A DNA stretch of 64,000 bases from an uncultured Eubacterium sp. (GCA_958446835.1 CAUCXT010000009.1:24047-88046); one strand, 5' to 3'. Shown: positions 39,331 through 48,389, counted from the first letter of the stretch. Made by a program: numbers and translations. Notes: generated by a model from the letters alone, not told the origin.

Positions 39331-39529
39331 TAAGTATGTAGAAGATTTAAGAGCAAAATCAGCTACAGAATTAAATGAAGAATTAGTAGCTGCTAAGAAA
39401 GAACTTTTCAATTTAAGATTCCAGAACGCAACTAATCAGTTAGATAACACAAGCAGAATCAAGGATGTTAGAAAGAATATCGCAAGAATTCAGACTATCA
39501 TTGCTGAAAAAGTTAATGCTGCTGAGTAA
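39320..39529 (+). CDS. rpmC: 50S ribosomal protein L29
   Basis: 69 residues, two long helices (ELNEELVAAKKELFNLRFQ). The second GTG is chosen: it follows AAGGCGGTGA at proper distance and gives the canonical MKINKYVEDL start. The gene overlaps rplP by 11 bp, which implies coupled translation. Confidence 0.95.
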   Translation: MKINKYVEDLRAKSATELNEELVAAKKELFNLRFQNATNQLDNTSRIKDVRKNIARIQTIIAEKVNAAE

Positions 39530-39550
39530 TCCTAGAAGGGAGGAACTGTT

Positions 39551-39808
39551 GTGGAAGAAAGAAATTTAAGAAAGACACGTACCGGTAAGGTCGTAAGCAA
39601 TAAGATGGACAAGACAATCGTTGTAGCAGTTGAGGATCACGTAAAGCACCCTCTTTACAACAAGATTGTGAAGAAGACATATAAGTTAAAGGCTCATGAT
39701 GAGAACAATGAATGCCAGATCGGTGATATTGTAAAGGTTATGGAGACAAGACCTTTATCAAAGGAGAAGAGATGGAGATTTGTTGAGCTTATCAGCAGAC
39801 CGGAATAA
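39551..39808 (+). CDS. rpsQ: 30S ribosomal protein S17
   Basis: 85 residues, OB fold. The signature GKVVSNKMDKTIVV and GDIVKVMETRPLSKEKRW are clear. GTG start after GGGAGG. Confidence 0.97.
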   Translation: MEERNLRKTRTGKVVSNKMDKTIVVAVEDHVKHPLYNKIVKKTYKLKAHDENNECQIGDIVKVMETRPLSKEKRWRFVELISRPE

Positions 39809-39847
39809 TAGGATATCGTTTATAATCAAATAAGGAGGATTAACCTG

Positions 39848-40216
39848 ATGATTCAGCAAGAGACAAGACTTAAGGTTGCTGATAACACCGGTGCTAAGGA
39901 ATTACTTTGCATCAGAGTTATGGGTGGATCAACAAGAAGATATGCAAATATCGGTGATGTAATCGTTGCCAGCGTTAAAGATGCAACACCAGGCGGCGTT
40001 GTTAAAAAGGGTGACGTTGTTAAGGCCGTAGTTGTTCGTTCTGTTAAGGGCGCACGTCGTAAGGACGGCTCATATATTAAATTCGATGAGAATGCTGCTG
40101 TTATTATTAAAGATGATAAGACACCAAAGGGTACTCGTATCTTTGGACCAGTAGCTAGAGAGCTAAGAGAGAAGCAGTTCATGAAGATCGTCTCATTAGC
40201 ACCAGAAGTATTATAG
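39848..40216 (+). CDS. rplN: 50S ribosomal protein L14
   Basis: 122 residues, exact family length. It starts MIQQETRLKVADNTGAKELL and ends EKQFMKIVSLAPEVL, both diagnostic. L14 forms intersubunit bridge B8. Confidence 0.98.
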   Translation: MIQQETRLKVADNTGAKELLCIRVMGGSTRRYANIGDVIVASVKDATPGGVVKKGDVVKAVVVRSVKGARRKDGSYIKFDENAAVIIKDDKTPKGTRIFGPVARELREKQFMKIVSLAPEVL

Positions 40217-40229
40217 GGAGGTGTCTAAG

Positions 40230-40541
40230 ATGTCAGCAATGAAGATTAAGAAGGGTGATACCGTACAGGTAATCACTGGTACAGATAAGGGCAAAGAGGG
40301 AAAGGTTGTTTCCGTTGATGCTAAGAATAACAAGGTAGTTGTTGAGGGTGTCAATATGGTATCCAAGCACACAAAGCCTAACGCACAGAACCAGAATGGT
40401 GGCATTGTCCGTATGGAAGCTCCAATCAATGTTTCTAACGTTATGTATGTTCACAAGGGAAAGGCTACTAAGATTGGCTACAAGCTTGAGAACGGCAAGA
40501 AGTCCCGTGTGGCAAAATCGACCGGAGAGGTTATTGATTAA
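40230..40541 (+). CDS. rplX: 50S ribosomal protein L24
   Basis: 103 residues with the KOW motif (KKGDTVQVITGTDKGKEGKV). The ATG lies seven bases after GGGAGGT; an in-frame GTG within that ribosome site is rejected. L24 is an early 50S assembly initiator. Confidence 0.97.
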   Translation: MSAMKIKKGDTVQVITGTDKGKEGKVVSVDAKNNKVVVEGVNMVSKHTKPNAQNQNGGIVRMEAPINVSNVMYVHKGKATKIGYKLENGKKSRVAKSTGEVID

Positions 40542-40564
40542 TTTGAGAAAGGAGGTCTGTGACG

Positions 40565-41104
40565 GTGAGTAGATTACATGACTTATATACAAGTGAAATC
40601 GTTGATGCAATGGTAAAGAAGTTCGGTTACAAGAACATTATGGAAGTACCAAAGCTCGATAAAATCGTTATAAATATGGGTGTCGGCGAGGCTAAGGATA
40701 ACTCAAAGATTCTTGATGTTGCAGTTAAGGAGCTTGAGACAATCGCTGGACAGAAGGCAGTTCTTACAAGAGCTAAGAACTCAGTTGCAAACTTCAAGAT
40801 TAGAGAAGGTATGCCTATCGGATGTAAGGTTACACTTCGTGGTGAGAGAATGTATGAGTTCTTAGACAGATTAGTAAATCTTGCATTACCACGTGTACGT
40901 GACTTCAGAGGCGTTAGCGCAGATTCCTTTGATGGCAGAGGTAACTATGCTCTTGGTATCAAGGAGCAGATTATCTTCCCTGAGATCGAGTATGACAAGA
41001 TCGATAAGGTAAGAGGTATGGATGTTATCGTTGTAACTACAGCTAAGACAGATGAAGAAGCTCGTGAATTATTAAGACTCTTCAACATGCCATTCAAGAA
41101 ATAA
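40565..41104 (+). CDS. rplE: 50S ribosomal protein L5
   Basis: 179 residues, the standard L5 length, when started at the second GTG nine bases after AAAGGAGG. The first GTG is too close to the ribosome site. MPIGCKVTLRGERMYEFLDR and DFRGVSADSFDGRGNY are diagnostic. L5 binds 5S rRNA. Confidence 0.97.
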   Translation: MSRLHDLYTSEIVDAMVKKFGYKNIMEVPKLDKIVINMGVGEAKDNSKILDVAVKELETIAGQKAVLTRAKNSVANFKIREGMPIGCKVTLRGERMYEFLDRLVNLALPRVRDFRGVSADSFDGRGNYALGIKEQIIFPEIEYDKIDKVRGMDVIVVTTAKTDEEARELLRLFNMPFKK

Positions 41105-41121
41105 TTTAGGAGGGAAATTCA

Positions 41122-41307
41122 ATGGCTAAGACTTCTATGAAGGTTAAGCAGTCACGCAAGCAGAAGTTCTCTACAAGAGAATACACACGTTGTAAGATCT
41201 GTGGACGTCCACACGCATACTTAAGAAAGTATGGAATCTGCAGAATTTGCTTCCGTGAGTTAGCATACAAGGGACAGATCCCTGGCGTTAAGAAAGCAAG
41301 CTGGTAA
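41122..41307 (+). CDS. rpsZ: 30S ribosomal protein S14, zinc type
   Basis: 61 residues, the short zinc-binding form, with CKIC and CRIC pairs about 13 residues apart. The longer zinc-free S14 is not in this operon. It packs against 16S rRNA in the head. Confidence 0.98.
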   Translation: MAKTSMKVKQSRKQKFSTREYTRCKICGRPHAYLRKYGICRICFRELAYKGQIPGVKKASW

Positions 41308-41342
41308 GCTTCTTTCGTTATATTTAATAGGAGGATAATCAA

Positions 41343-41738
41343 ATGACAGATCCAATTGCAGATATGCTTACAAGAATTCGTAATGCGAATACATCAAAGC
41401 ATGACACAGTTGATGTGCCAGCTTCTAAGATGAAGTTAGCTATCGCTGATATCCTTGTAAAAGAGGGATATGTTGCTAAGTATGACCTCGTTGAGGATGG
41501 TACTGCTAAGAACATTCGTATTACATTAAAATATGGTAAAGATAAGAACGAGAAGATTATTTCCGGTCTTAAGAGAATTTCTAAGCCAGGTCTTCGTGTA
41601 TACGCAGGCAAGGATGAGCTTCCAAGAGTACTTGGTGGTTTAGGAATCGCTATTATCTCTACAAATCAGGGTGTTATGACTGACAAGGAAGCTAGAAAGC
41701 TTAATGTCGGCGGTGAAGTACTCGCTTTTGTTTGGTAG
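41343..41738 (+). CDS. rpsH: 30S ribosomal protein S8
   Basis: 131 residues. MTDPIADMLTRIRNAN at the start and GGEVLAFVW at the end are diagnostic. In E. coli S8 represses the spc operon. AGGAGG precedes the ATG. Confidence 0.98.
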   Translation: MTDPIADMLTRIRNANTSKHDTVDVPASKMKLAIADILVKEGYVAKYDLVEDGTAKNIRITLKYGKDKNEKIISGLKRISKPGLRVYAGKDELPRVLGGLGIAIISTNQGVMTDKEARKLNVGGEVLAFVW

Positions 41739-41852
41739 TTAGTACACGCCCGGAGCGATTGTAACTATAATGTGTAGCTGCTTTATGCAGCTACCGGGTT
41801 TAACCGCAAGAGCTGTTAAACTACTTCTCAATATATTTAAGGAGGTGCAGGC
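41739..41852 (+). other. Spacer between rpsH and rplF with perfect hairpin
   Basis: GTAGCTGC (41774-41781) and GCAGCTAC (41787-41794) form a perfect 8-bp stem with a TTTAT loop. No U-tract follows, so termination is unlikely. An RNA processing site or local regulatory element is possible. Nothing else is seen in these 114 bp. Confidence 0.6.
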
Positions 41853-42398
41853 ATGTCACGTATCGGAAGAATGCCTATCGCTATTCCAGCTGGCGTTACA
41901 GTTGAGGTAGCAGAAAATAATAAAGTGACTGTTAAAGGACCAAAGGGAACTCTTGAGAGAGTATTACCTTCGGAGATGGAAATCAAGGTTGAGGGAGCTG
42001 AGGTTGTAGTTTCCAGACCTAACGATTTAAAGAAGATGAAGTCATTACATGGCTTGACAAGAACACTCATCGCTAACATGGTGACAGGTGTTACTCAGGG
42101 TTATGAGAAGGTGCTTGAGATCAACGGTGTTGGTTACAAGGCACAGAAGAATGGAAAGACTTTAGTATTATCATTAGGATATTCACATCCTGTTGAGATG
42201 GTTGATCCAGAAGGTCTTGAGTCTGTTGTTGATACAGCAACAAACAAGATTACTGTTAAAGGTATAGATAAAGAAAAAGTTGGCCAGTACGCTGCTGAAA
42301 TCAGAGCTAAGAGATCCCCAGAACCATACAAGGGCAAGGGTATTAAGTACAATACTGAAGTTATCAGACGTAAGGTTGGTAAGACTGGTAAGAAATAA
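41853..42398 (+). CDS. rplF: 50S ribosomal protein L6
   Basis: 181 residues, two related domains. MSRIGRMPIAIPAGV and the C-terminal motif PEPYKGKGIKYNTEVIRRK are family signatures. AAGGAGGTG precedes the ATG. Confidence 0.98.
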   Translation: MSRIGRMPIAIPAGVTVEVAENNKVTVKGPKGTLERVLPSEMEIKVEGAEVVVSRPNDLKKMKSLHGLTRTLIANMVTGVTQGYEKVLEINGVGYKAQKNGKTLVLSLGYSHPVEMVDPEGLESVVDTATNKITVKGIDKEKVGQYAAEIRAKRSPEPYKGKGIKYNTEVIRRKVGKTGKK

Positions 42399-42417
42399 TT
42401 AAAGGAGTGAGACAAAG

Positions 42418-42786
42418 ATGGTTAGTAAAGAATCAAGAGCAGAGATTCGTCAGAATAAGCACAGAAGACTTCGCAACCGTTTTAACGGAACAGCAGAAAG
42501 ACCACGTTTAGCTGTATTCAGAAGTAATGATCATATGTACGCTCAGATTATTGATGATACAGTTGGAAATACTCTTGTAGCAGCTTCTACAGTAGAGAAG
42601 GCTGTTAAGGCAGAGCTTGAGCACACAAATGATGTTGCTGCAGCAAGCTACCTTGGCACTGTTATCGCTAAGAGAGCTATCGAGAAGGGAATCACAACTG
42701 TAGTATTCGACAGAGGCGGTTTCATATATCAGGGAAAAATTAAGGCATTAGCAGAGGCAGCTAGAGAAGCTGGCCTTGAGTTCTAG
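42418..42786 (+). CDS. rplR: 50S ribosomal protein L18
   Basis: 122 residues. RLRNRFNGTAERPRLAVFRS and the C-terminal IKALAEAAREAGLEF are typical. It binds 5S rRNA with L5. Confidence 0.98.
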   Translation: MVSKESRAEIRQNKHRRLRNRFNGTAERPRLAVFRSNDHMYAQIIDDTVGNTLVAASTVEKAVKAELEHTNDVAAASYLGTVIAKRAIEKGITTVVFDRGGFIYQGKIKALAEAAREAGLEF

Positions 42787-42802
42787 GCGGAAGGAGAAAC
42801 AC

Positions 42803-43312
42803 ATGAGACATACAATCGTTGATGCTTCTCAGTTAGAGTTAAATGAGAAAGTAGTAGATATCAAGCGCGTAACTAAGGTTGTAAAGGGTGGACGTAACTT
42901 CAGATTTTCAGCTTTAGTTGTTGTAGGTGATGGCCAGGGACATGTTGGTGCCGGTATCGGTAAGTCAATCGAAATTCCTGAGGCAATCCGTAAGGGTAAG
43001 GAAGCTGCTATGAAGCAGATGGTTACTGTTCCTATTGATAACAATGACAGTATTCCACATGACTATATCGGAAAGTTCGGAAGCGCATCTGTATTATTAA
43101 AGAAGGCTCCAGAAGGTACCGGTGTTATCGCCGGTGGTCCTGCCCGTGTCGTTCTTGAGATGGCTGGTATTAAGAACATCCGTACAAAGTCCCTTGGCTC
43201 AAACAATAAGCAGAATGTAGTTCTTGCAACTATTACCGGTTTAAGCCAGTTAAAGACTCCGGAAGAAGTAGCAAGACTTCGCGGTAAGTCCGTTGAAGAG
43301 CTCTACAAGTAA
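42803..43312 (+). CDS. rpsE: 30S ribosomal protein S5
   Basis: 169 residues from the ATG after GGAAGGAG. The longer frame into rplR lacks conservation. The double-stranded RNA-binding core GGRNFRFSALVVVGDGQGHV and the GGPARVVLEMAGI segment are clear. S5 affects decoding accuracy. Confidence 0.98.
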   Translation: MRHTIVDASQLELNEKVVDIKRVTKVVKGGRNFRFSALVVVGDGQGHVGAGIGKSIEIPEAIRKGKEAAMKQMVTVPIDNNDSIPHDYIGKFGSASVLLKKAPEGTGVIAGGPARVVLEMAGIKNIRTKSLGSNNKQNVVLATITGLSQLKTPEEVARLRGKSVEELYK

Positions 43313-43326
43313 GGGAGGATATTAAA

Positions 43327-43509
43327 ATGGCAAATATGTTAAGAGTAGAATTAGTAAAGTCTACAATCGGTGCTGTTCCAAAGCATGTTAAGACTGTAGA
43401 GGCACTTGGTCTTAGCAAGATGCACAAGGTTAAGGAGTTACCTGATAACGCAGCAGTCAGAGGAATGCTTAACCAGGTTAGACATTTAGTAAAGGTAGAA
43501 GAAATCTAA
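43327..43509 (+). CDS. rpmD: 50S ribosomal protein L30
   Basis: 60 residues, the short bacterial L30: LRVELVKSTIGAVPKHVKTV, then LGLSKMHKVKELPDNA. GGGAGG upstream. Confidence 0.97.
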   Translation: MANMLRVELVKSTIGAVPKHVKTVEALGLSKMHKVKELPDNAAVRGMLNQVRHLVKVEEI

Positions 43510-43533
43510 TTATTTTAGATAGGAGGTGCTATG

Positions 43534-43971
43534 ATGAACTTATCAACATTACAGCCAGCTATGGGCTCTAAGACTGATAGCTTCAGAAAAGGCCGTGGTC
43601 ACGGTTCAGGAAATGGTAAGACTGCCGGTTATGGACACAAGGGTCAGAAGGCTCGTTCAGGAGCTCCAAGACCAGGTTTCGAAGGTGGTCAGATGCCATT
43701 ATATAGAAGATTACCTAAGAGAGGTTTCACAAACAGAAATACTCTTGAAATCGTAGGCATCAACGTAAGCGCTCTTGAGCGTTTCGAGAACGGTGCAGAG
43801 GTAACTGTTGAGACATTAGTTGAGACAGGTATCGTTAAGAATCCTAGGGATGGCGTTAAGATCCTTGGAAATGGAGAATTAACTAAGAAGCTCAATGTTA
43901 AGGCTAACGCTTTCAGCGAGGGAGCAAAGGCTAAGATTGAGGCACTTGGTGGAACCTGCGAGGTGATCTAA
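43534..43971 (+). CDS. rplO: 50S ribosomal protein L15
   Basis: 145 residues from the second of two adjacent ATG codons, which has the better distance to AGGAGGT and the normal MNLSTLQP start. The glycine-rich N-terminal extension GRGHGSGNGKTAGYGHKGQK is diagnostic. The stop overlaps the secY start by one base. Confidence 0.96.
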   Translation: MNLSTLQPAMGSKTDSFRKGRGHGSGNGKTAGYGHKGQKARSGAPRPGFEGGQMPLYRRLPKRGFTNRNTLEIVGINVSALERFENGAEVTVETLVETGIVKNPRDGVKILGNGELTKKLNVKANAFSEGAKAKIEALGGTCEVI

Positions 43972-45290
43972 TGTTTAAGACATTGGCCAACGCAATGAAG
44001 GTCAAAGAGATTCGTATGAGAATTCTCTTTACATTTTTAATGCTTCTCGTGGTACGTTTTGGAAGTCTGCTCCCTATACCGGGAGTGGATACTTCTTATT
44101 TCAATACACTTATGAGCGGCGATGGTTTTGATTTCTTTAATGCAGTTACAGGTGGTTCGTTCCTTACGATGTCTGTATTTGCACTTAGTATCACACCATA
44201 TATTACATCTTCCATTATTATGCAGCTTCTCACAATTGCGATTCCACGCTTAGAGGAAATGCAGAAGGAAGGCGAAGATGGAAGAAAGAAGATTGCAGAG
44301 TATACACGTTATGTGACGGTAGCTCTTGCTTTAATCGAGAGTATTGCGATGGCAGTTGGATTCGGTGGCCGTGGTCTTTTCAGCGGCTATTCATCCATGA
44401 GCGGCTTTGAAATGTTTTTAGAGGGACTGGTTATGGTGGTAACACTTACAGCCGGTTCAGCGTTCCTTATGTGGCTTGGTGAGAGAATAACAGATAAGGG
44501 AGTTGGAAATGGTATTTCCATCATTCTTGTTATCAGTATTATATCAAGAATTCCTGAGGATTTCGTTACCCTCTATCAGCAGTTTATCCAGGGTAAGTCA
44601 GTACTCAAGGCAGTTATTGCGATAGTAATTATCGCAGCTGTAATTATCGGAATGGTAGCATTTATTGTATATCTTAATGCTGGTACTAAGAATATTCCTG
44701 TTCAGTACTCACAGAAGATTAGCGGAAATACACGTTCCGGTGGACAGAAGACCGCTATTCCTCTTAAGGTTAATACAGCTGGCGTTATTCCTGTCATTTT
44801 TGCACAGTCATTAATGTCATTCCCTGTAGTAATTGCATCTTTCTTCAATGTTGATTATTCTTCATTTGGAGGAAAGATATTAAGAGGTTTATCACAGGGC
44901 AACTGGTGTGATCCGAATGCACCGATATATTCAATTGGTTTGATTGTATATATTGCATTGATTATTTTCTTTGCATATTTCTATACATCAATAACATTTA
45001 ATCCATATGAAGTTGCACGTAATCTTCAGAAGAGCGGAGCTACTGTTGGTGGTATCACACCTGGTAAGCCAACTGCTGAGTATCTTACAAGAATACTTAA
45101 TTACATCATCTTCATCGGTGCGGTAGGACTTACAATAATATCTGTTATTCCTATTTTCTTCTCAGGTGTATTTAATGCGGACGTATCATTTGGTGGAACA
45201 TCCATTATCATTATCGTAGGCGTTGTACTTGAGACAATAAGACAGATTGAAGCATTGATGGTTGTAAGAAAGCCATCGAGAATCTTCTAA
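43971..45290 (+). CDS. secY: Preprotein translocase channel subunit SecY
   Basis: 439 residues with ten membrane helices. The N-terminal RMRILFTFLMLLVVRFGSLL, the IPIPGVD-like LLPIPGVDTSYF and TPGKPTAEYL followed by the last helices fit SecY. The lateral-gate and cytosolic loop residues (KNIPVQYSQKISG) are present. It forms the general secretion channel with SecE and SecG, encoded elsewhere. Translationally coupled to rplO. Confidence 0.98.
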   Translation: MFKTLANAMKVKEIRMRILFTFLMLLVVRFGSLLPIPGVDTSYFNTLMSGDGFDFFNAVTGGSFLTMSVFALSITPYITSSIIMQLLTIAIPRLEEMQKEGEDGRKKIAEYTRYVTVALALIESIAMAVGFGGRGLFSGYSSMSGFEMFLEGLVMVVTLTAGSAFLMWLGERITDKGVGNGISIILVISIISRIPEDFVTLYQQFIQGKSVLKAVIAIVIIAAVIIGMVAFIVYLNAGTKNIPVQYSQKISGNTRSGGQKTAIPLKVNTAGVIPVIFAQSLMSFPVVIASFFNVDYSSFGGKILRGLSQGNWCDPNAPIYSIGLIVYIALIIFFAYFYTSITFNPYEVARNLQKSGATVGGITPGKPTAEYLTRILNYIIFIGAVGLTIISVIPIFFSGVFNADVSFGGTSIIIIVGVVLETIRQIEALMVVRKPSRIF

Positions 45291-45304
45291 ATCAGATTCT
45301 TACT

Positions 45305-45360
45305 CAACCTGATGGCTGGATGTAAGTCGGTACGCCGGCGCACGAAAGGTCATCAGGTTG
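45305..45360 (+). promoter_or_regulatory. Long hairpin in the secY-adk spacer
   Basis: CAACCTGATG (45305-45314) and CATCAGGTTG (45351-45360) are perfect complements closing a 36-nt region that contains the self-complementary GCCGGC. A weak T-rich stretch (ATTTGTTTTA) follows. It could be a partial terminator or attenuator lowering adk, map and infA expression, or an RNase processing site. Confidence 0.6.
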
Positions 45361-45423
45361 ATTTGTTTTAAACGGATAATGATTCATACAATAAATCATT
45401 CGTTGTTCAGGGAGGCAGTTATA

Positions 45424-46065
45424 ATGAAAATCATTATGTTAGGTGCTCCGGGTGCAGGTAAAGGCACACAGGCAAAGAAGATTGCAGACAGGTATAATAT
45501 ACCTCATATCTCAACAGGAGATATCTTCAGAGCCAACATTAAAAATGGCACAGAGCTTGGAAAAAAGGCTAAGGAATATATGGATAAGGGTCTTTTGGTT
45601 CCGGATGAGCTCACACTCGATCTCATAATGGATCGTTTTAAGGCAGAAGATTGTAAGAATGGATATGTGCTTGATGGATTCCCAAGAACAATTCCTCAGG
45701 CAGAGGCTCTTGATGAGGCTCTCACAAACGCAGGTGAGAAGATTGATTATGCTATCAATGTTGAAGTACCTGATGAGAATATTGTTAACAGAATGTCAGG
45801 CAGAAGAGCATGTGTATCATGTGGTTCAACATATCATGTTGTGTATGCACCGACCAAGGTTGAGGGTGTATGTGACAGATGTGGCAAGGAACTTATTTTA
45901 AGAGATGATGACAAGCCTGAGACAGTTCAGAACAGACTTAATGTTTATCATAAGCAGACACAGCCTCTTATAGATTTCTATAAGAATAAGGGAGTTCTTG
46001 CCGAGGTAGACGGAACTGTTGACATGGAAGATGTCTTTAATGCAATTGTAAAGATTTTAGGGTAA
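45424..46065 (+). CDS. adk: Adenylate kinase
   Basis: 213 residues catalysing ATP + AMP = 2 ADP. The P-loop is GAPGAGKGT (residues 7-15), with AMP-binding STGDIFR and DGFPRT. The LID is the zinc type with CVSC and CDRC pairs, as in Gram-positive bacteria. The ATG follows GGGAGG; a longer frame upstream reaches into the hairpin and is rejected. Confidence 0.98.
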   Translation: MKIIMLGAPGAGKGTQAKKIADRYNIPHISTGDIFRANIKNGTELGKKAKEYMDKGLLVPDELTLDLIMDRFKAEDCKNGYVLDGFPRTIPQAEALDEALTNAGEKIDYAINVEVPDENIVNRMSGRRACVSCGSTYHVVYAPTKVEGVCDRCGKELILRDDDKPETVQNRLNVYHKQTQPLIDFYKNKGVLAEVDGTVDMEDVFNAIVKILG

Positions 46066-46074
46066 GGTGCTAAT

Positions 46075-46830
46075 ATGTCAGTTACAATTAAGTCCAGCAG
46101 AGAAATAGAGCTAATGCGTGAGGCTGGAAGAATACTTGGAAGAGTCCATGAGGACCTTGAAAAGTTTCTCAAGCCGGGAATCAGTACCTATGATATAGAC
46201 AGGTACGGATACGAGCAGATAAGACATTATGGCTGTATCCCTTCATTTCTTAATTATAATGGATATCCGGCATCAATATGTGTATCCGTTAACGAGGAAG
46301 TTGTGCATGGTATTCCGTCCAAGAAGAGAATAATCAAGGACGGAGATATAGTGAGTCTTGACGCAGGAGTTATTTACAAGGGATATCATTCCGATGCCGC
46401 AAGAACACATGGCGTAGGCAATATAAGCCCGGAGGCAAGGCAGCTTATAGATGTGACCAGACAGTCATTCTTTGAGGGAATCAAGTATGCGAAGGATGGC
46501 GGACATCTGCATGAAATATCCAATGCGATTGCTGCATACGCAGAGAAGTTTGGATATGGAGTTGTAAGAGATTTAGTCGGTCATGGAATAGGAACGAAGC
46601 TCCATGAGGAGCCTGAGGTGCCTAATTTCCGCCAGAGATTCCGCGGAATGAAGCTTCAGGCGGGAATGACACTTGCTGTTGAGCCTATGATCAACATGGG
46701 TACATGGGAGGTTGAATGGTTAGATGATGACTGGACGGTTGTCAGTGCAGACAATTCACTCTCAGCACACTATGAAAATACCATACTTATAACTAAGGAC
46801 GGATGTGAGATTCTGTCATTACCGAATTAG
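46075..46830 (+). CDS. map: Methionine aminopeptidase, type I
   Basis: 251 residues removing N-terminal Met from nascent proteins. Metal ligands are the Asp in SLDAGVIYKGYHSDAART (two Asp), His in GHGIGTKLHEEPEVPN, Glu in AVEPMIN and Glu in YENTILI. It lies 9 bp after adk. Confidence 0.97.
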   Translation: MSVTIKSSREIELMREAGRILGRVHEDLEKFLKPGISTYDIDRYGYEQIRHYGCIPSFLNYNGYPASICVSVNEEVVHGIPSKKRIIKDGDIVSLDAGVIYKGYHSDAARTHGVGNISPEARQLIDVTRQSFFEGIKYAKDGGHLHEISNAIAAYAEKFGYGVVRDLVGHGIGTKLHEEPEVPNFRQRFRGMKLQAGMTLAVEPMINMGTWEVEWLDDDWTVVSADNSLSAHYENTILITKDGCEILSLPN

Positions 46831-46876
46831 AACTGTAGGTTGTATATGGCCGCACTGCGGCAGAATGCGAGGAGAC

Positions 46877-47095
46877 ATGTCAAAGTCAGATGTAATTGAA
46901 ATTGAAGGTAAGGTAGTTGAGAAGCTTCCTAATGCAATGTTTCAGGTTGAGCTTGAGAATGGTCATCAGGTACTTGCACACATCAGTGGTAAGCTTCGTA
47001 TGAACTACATCAGAATTCTTCCGGGTGATAAGGTAACAATTGAATTATCCCCTTATGATTTGACAAAGGGAAGAATTATCTGGCGTGATAAATAA
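46877..47095 (+). CDS. infA: Translation initiation factor IF-1
   Basis: 72 residues, the exact family length, OB fold. It starts MSKSDVIEIEGKVVE and ends TKGRIIWRDK. The ATG follows GAGGAG; a longer frame overlapping map is rejected. A short hairpin GCCGCA/TGCGGC precedes the ribosome site. Confidence 0.98.
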   Translation: MSKSDVIEIEGKVVEKLPNAMFQVELENGHQVLAHISGKLRMNYIRILPGDKVTIELSPYDLTKGRIIWRDK

Positions 47096-47109
47096 TTTTG
47101 AAAAAAAGC

Positions 47110-47139
47110 TTGCAATTTATACCATACCTATGATATATT
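47110..47139 (+). promoter_or_regulatory. Candidate internal promoter upstream of rpmJ
   Basis: TTGCAA (47110-47115), an 18-bp spacer and TATATT (47134-47139), with an A-run before it. The next 160 bp are noncoding, so an internal promoter for rpmJ and the alpha operon is plausible. Confidence 0.5.
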
Positions 47140-47299
47140 ATAGGACGGACGTTTTTTTTCAGTTATTTAGTTTATAGGGAAGTTCACCACGAGTTGCAAC
47201 AACGGACTTCCATATAAATATATAAGTAGTATAGTTGTGACTGTGGAGAATGTCGTTTCGAAGCGGTTATGCGTGCATTTATGGAAAGGAGGATTTACC

Positions 47300-47413
47300 A
47301 TGAAGGTTAGATCATCAGTTAAGCCTATTTGCGAGAAATGCAAGATCATCAAGAGAAAAGGAAATATTATGGTAATCTGCGAGAACCCAAAGCATAAGCA
47401 GAAGCAGGGTTGA
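47300..47413 (+). CDS. rpmJ: 50S ribosomal protein L36, zinc type
   Basis: 37 residues. MKVRSSVKPICEKCK begins the protein and ICENPKHKQKQG ends it. The C-x2-C...C-x4-H zinc site is complete. AAAGGAGG lies nine bases upstream. Its position between infA and rpsM is canonical. The 174-bp spacer before rpsM holds a small CCACC/GGTGT stem and AT-rich sequence. Confidence 0.97.
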   Translation: MKVRSSVKPICEKCKIIKRKGNIMVICENPKHKQKQG

Positions 47414-47587
47414 TTTACCAACATAAGAATGGCACGCGCAGCGTAGCATTCGTTGTTTCATCCTCTTTCGGAATTTTGCGGCTGCAGTGATGAACCACCC
47501 GGAGGTGTTGTTTGTCACTTAAAATAAATTTTAAAGTAATACCCAATGTAACATTAACGTTAAACAACAATGGAGGTGTAAGAGCAC

Positions 47588-47959
47588 ATGGCACGTATCG
47601 CTGGTGTTGATTTACCAAGAGAAAAACGAGTTGAGATCGGTCTTACCTATATCTACGGTATCGGCCGCGTTGTTTCTAATCGTCTTCTTAACGAGGCAGG
47701 AGTTAGCCCTGATACCAGAGTTAAGGATTTAACAGACGATGAGGTTGCTAGAATTCAGAAGGCAATCGAGACATTAGAAGTACCTGTTGAAGGTGATTTA
47801 AGAAGAGAGATAGCTCTCAACATTAAGAGATTACAGGAGATTGGATGCTACAGAGGTATCCGTCACAGAAAGGGTCTTCCTGTTAGAGGACAGAAGACTA
47901 AGACAAACGCTAGAACTCGTAAGGGTCCTAAGAAAACAATCGCAAACAAGAAGAAATAA
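47588..47959 (+). CDS. rpsM: 30S ribosomal protein S13
   Basis: 123 residues. MARIAGVDLPREKRVEIGLT and RGLRH-like YRGIRHRKGLPVRGQKTKTN are diagnostic. The basic tail reaches the P-site tRNA. AATGGAGGTG precedes the ATG. Confidence 0.98.
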   Translation: MARIAGVDLPREKRVEIGLTYIYGIGRVVSNRLLNEAGVSPDTRVKDLTDDEVARIQKAIETLEVPVEGDLRREIALNIKRLQEIGCYRGIRHRKGLPVRGQKTKTNARTRKGPKKTIANKKK

Positions 47960-47996
47960 CCCGTAAGGGAACCCATAAGGGAGGTTAGTTTAGAAA

Positions 47997-48389
47997 ATGG
48001 CTAAAGTTACAAAGAAAGTGACAAAAAAGCGCGTTAAGAAGAACGTTGAACGCGGACAGGCACATATCCAGGCTTCATTCAACAACACAATCGTTACACT
48101 TACAGATACAGAAGGTAACGCTTTATCATGGGCTAGTGCCGGTGGTCTAGGATTTAGAGGTTCAAAGAAATCTACTCCTTATGCAGCTCAGATGGCAGCA
48201 GAAACTGCTACTAAGGCAGCTTTAGTACACGGTTTAAAGACTGTAGACGTTATGGTTAAGGGACCAGGAGCAGGTCGTGAGGCAGCTATTCGTGCTCTTC
48301 AGGCATGCGGCCTTGAAGTTACCAGCATTAAGGACGTTACACCAGTTCCACACAATGGATGCCGTCCACCAAAGCGTAGAAGAGTCTAA
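47997..48389 (+). CDS. rpsK: 30S ribosomal protein S11
   Basis: 130 residues. HIQASFNNTIVTLTDTEGN and the C-terminal VTPVPHNGCRPPKRRRV are signatures. It sits on the platform near the Shine-Dalgarno helix. Confidence 0.98.
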   Translation: MAKVTKKVTKKRVKKNVERGQAHIQASFNNTIVTLTDTEGNALSWASAGGLGFRGSKKSTPYAAQMAAETATKAALVHGLKTVDVMVKGPGAGREAAIRALQACGLEVTSIKDVTPVPHNGCRPPKRRRV

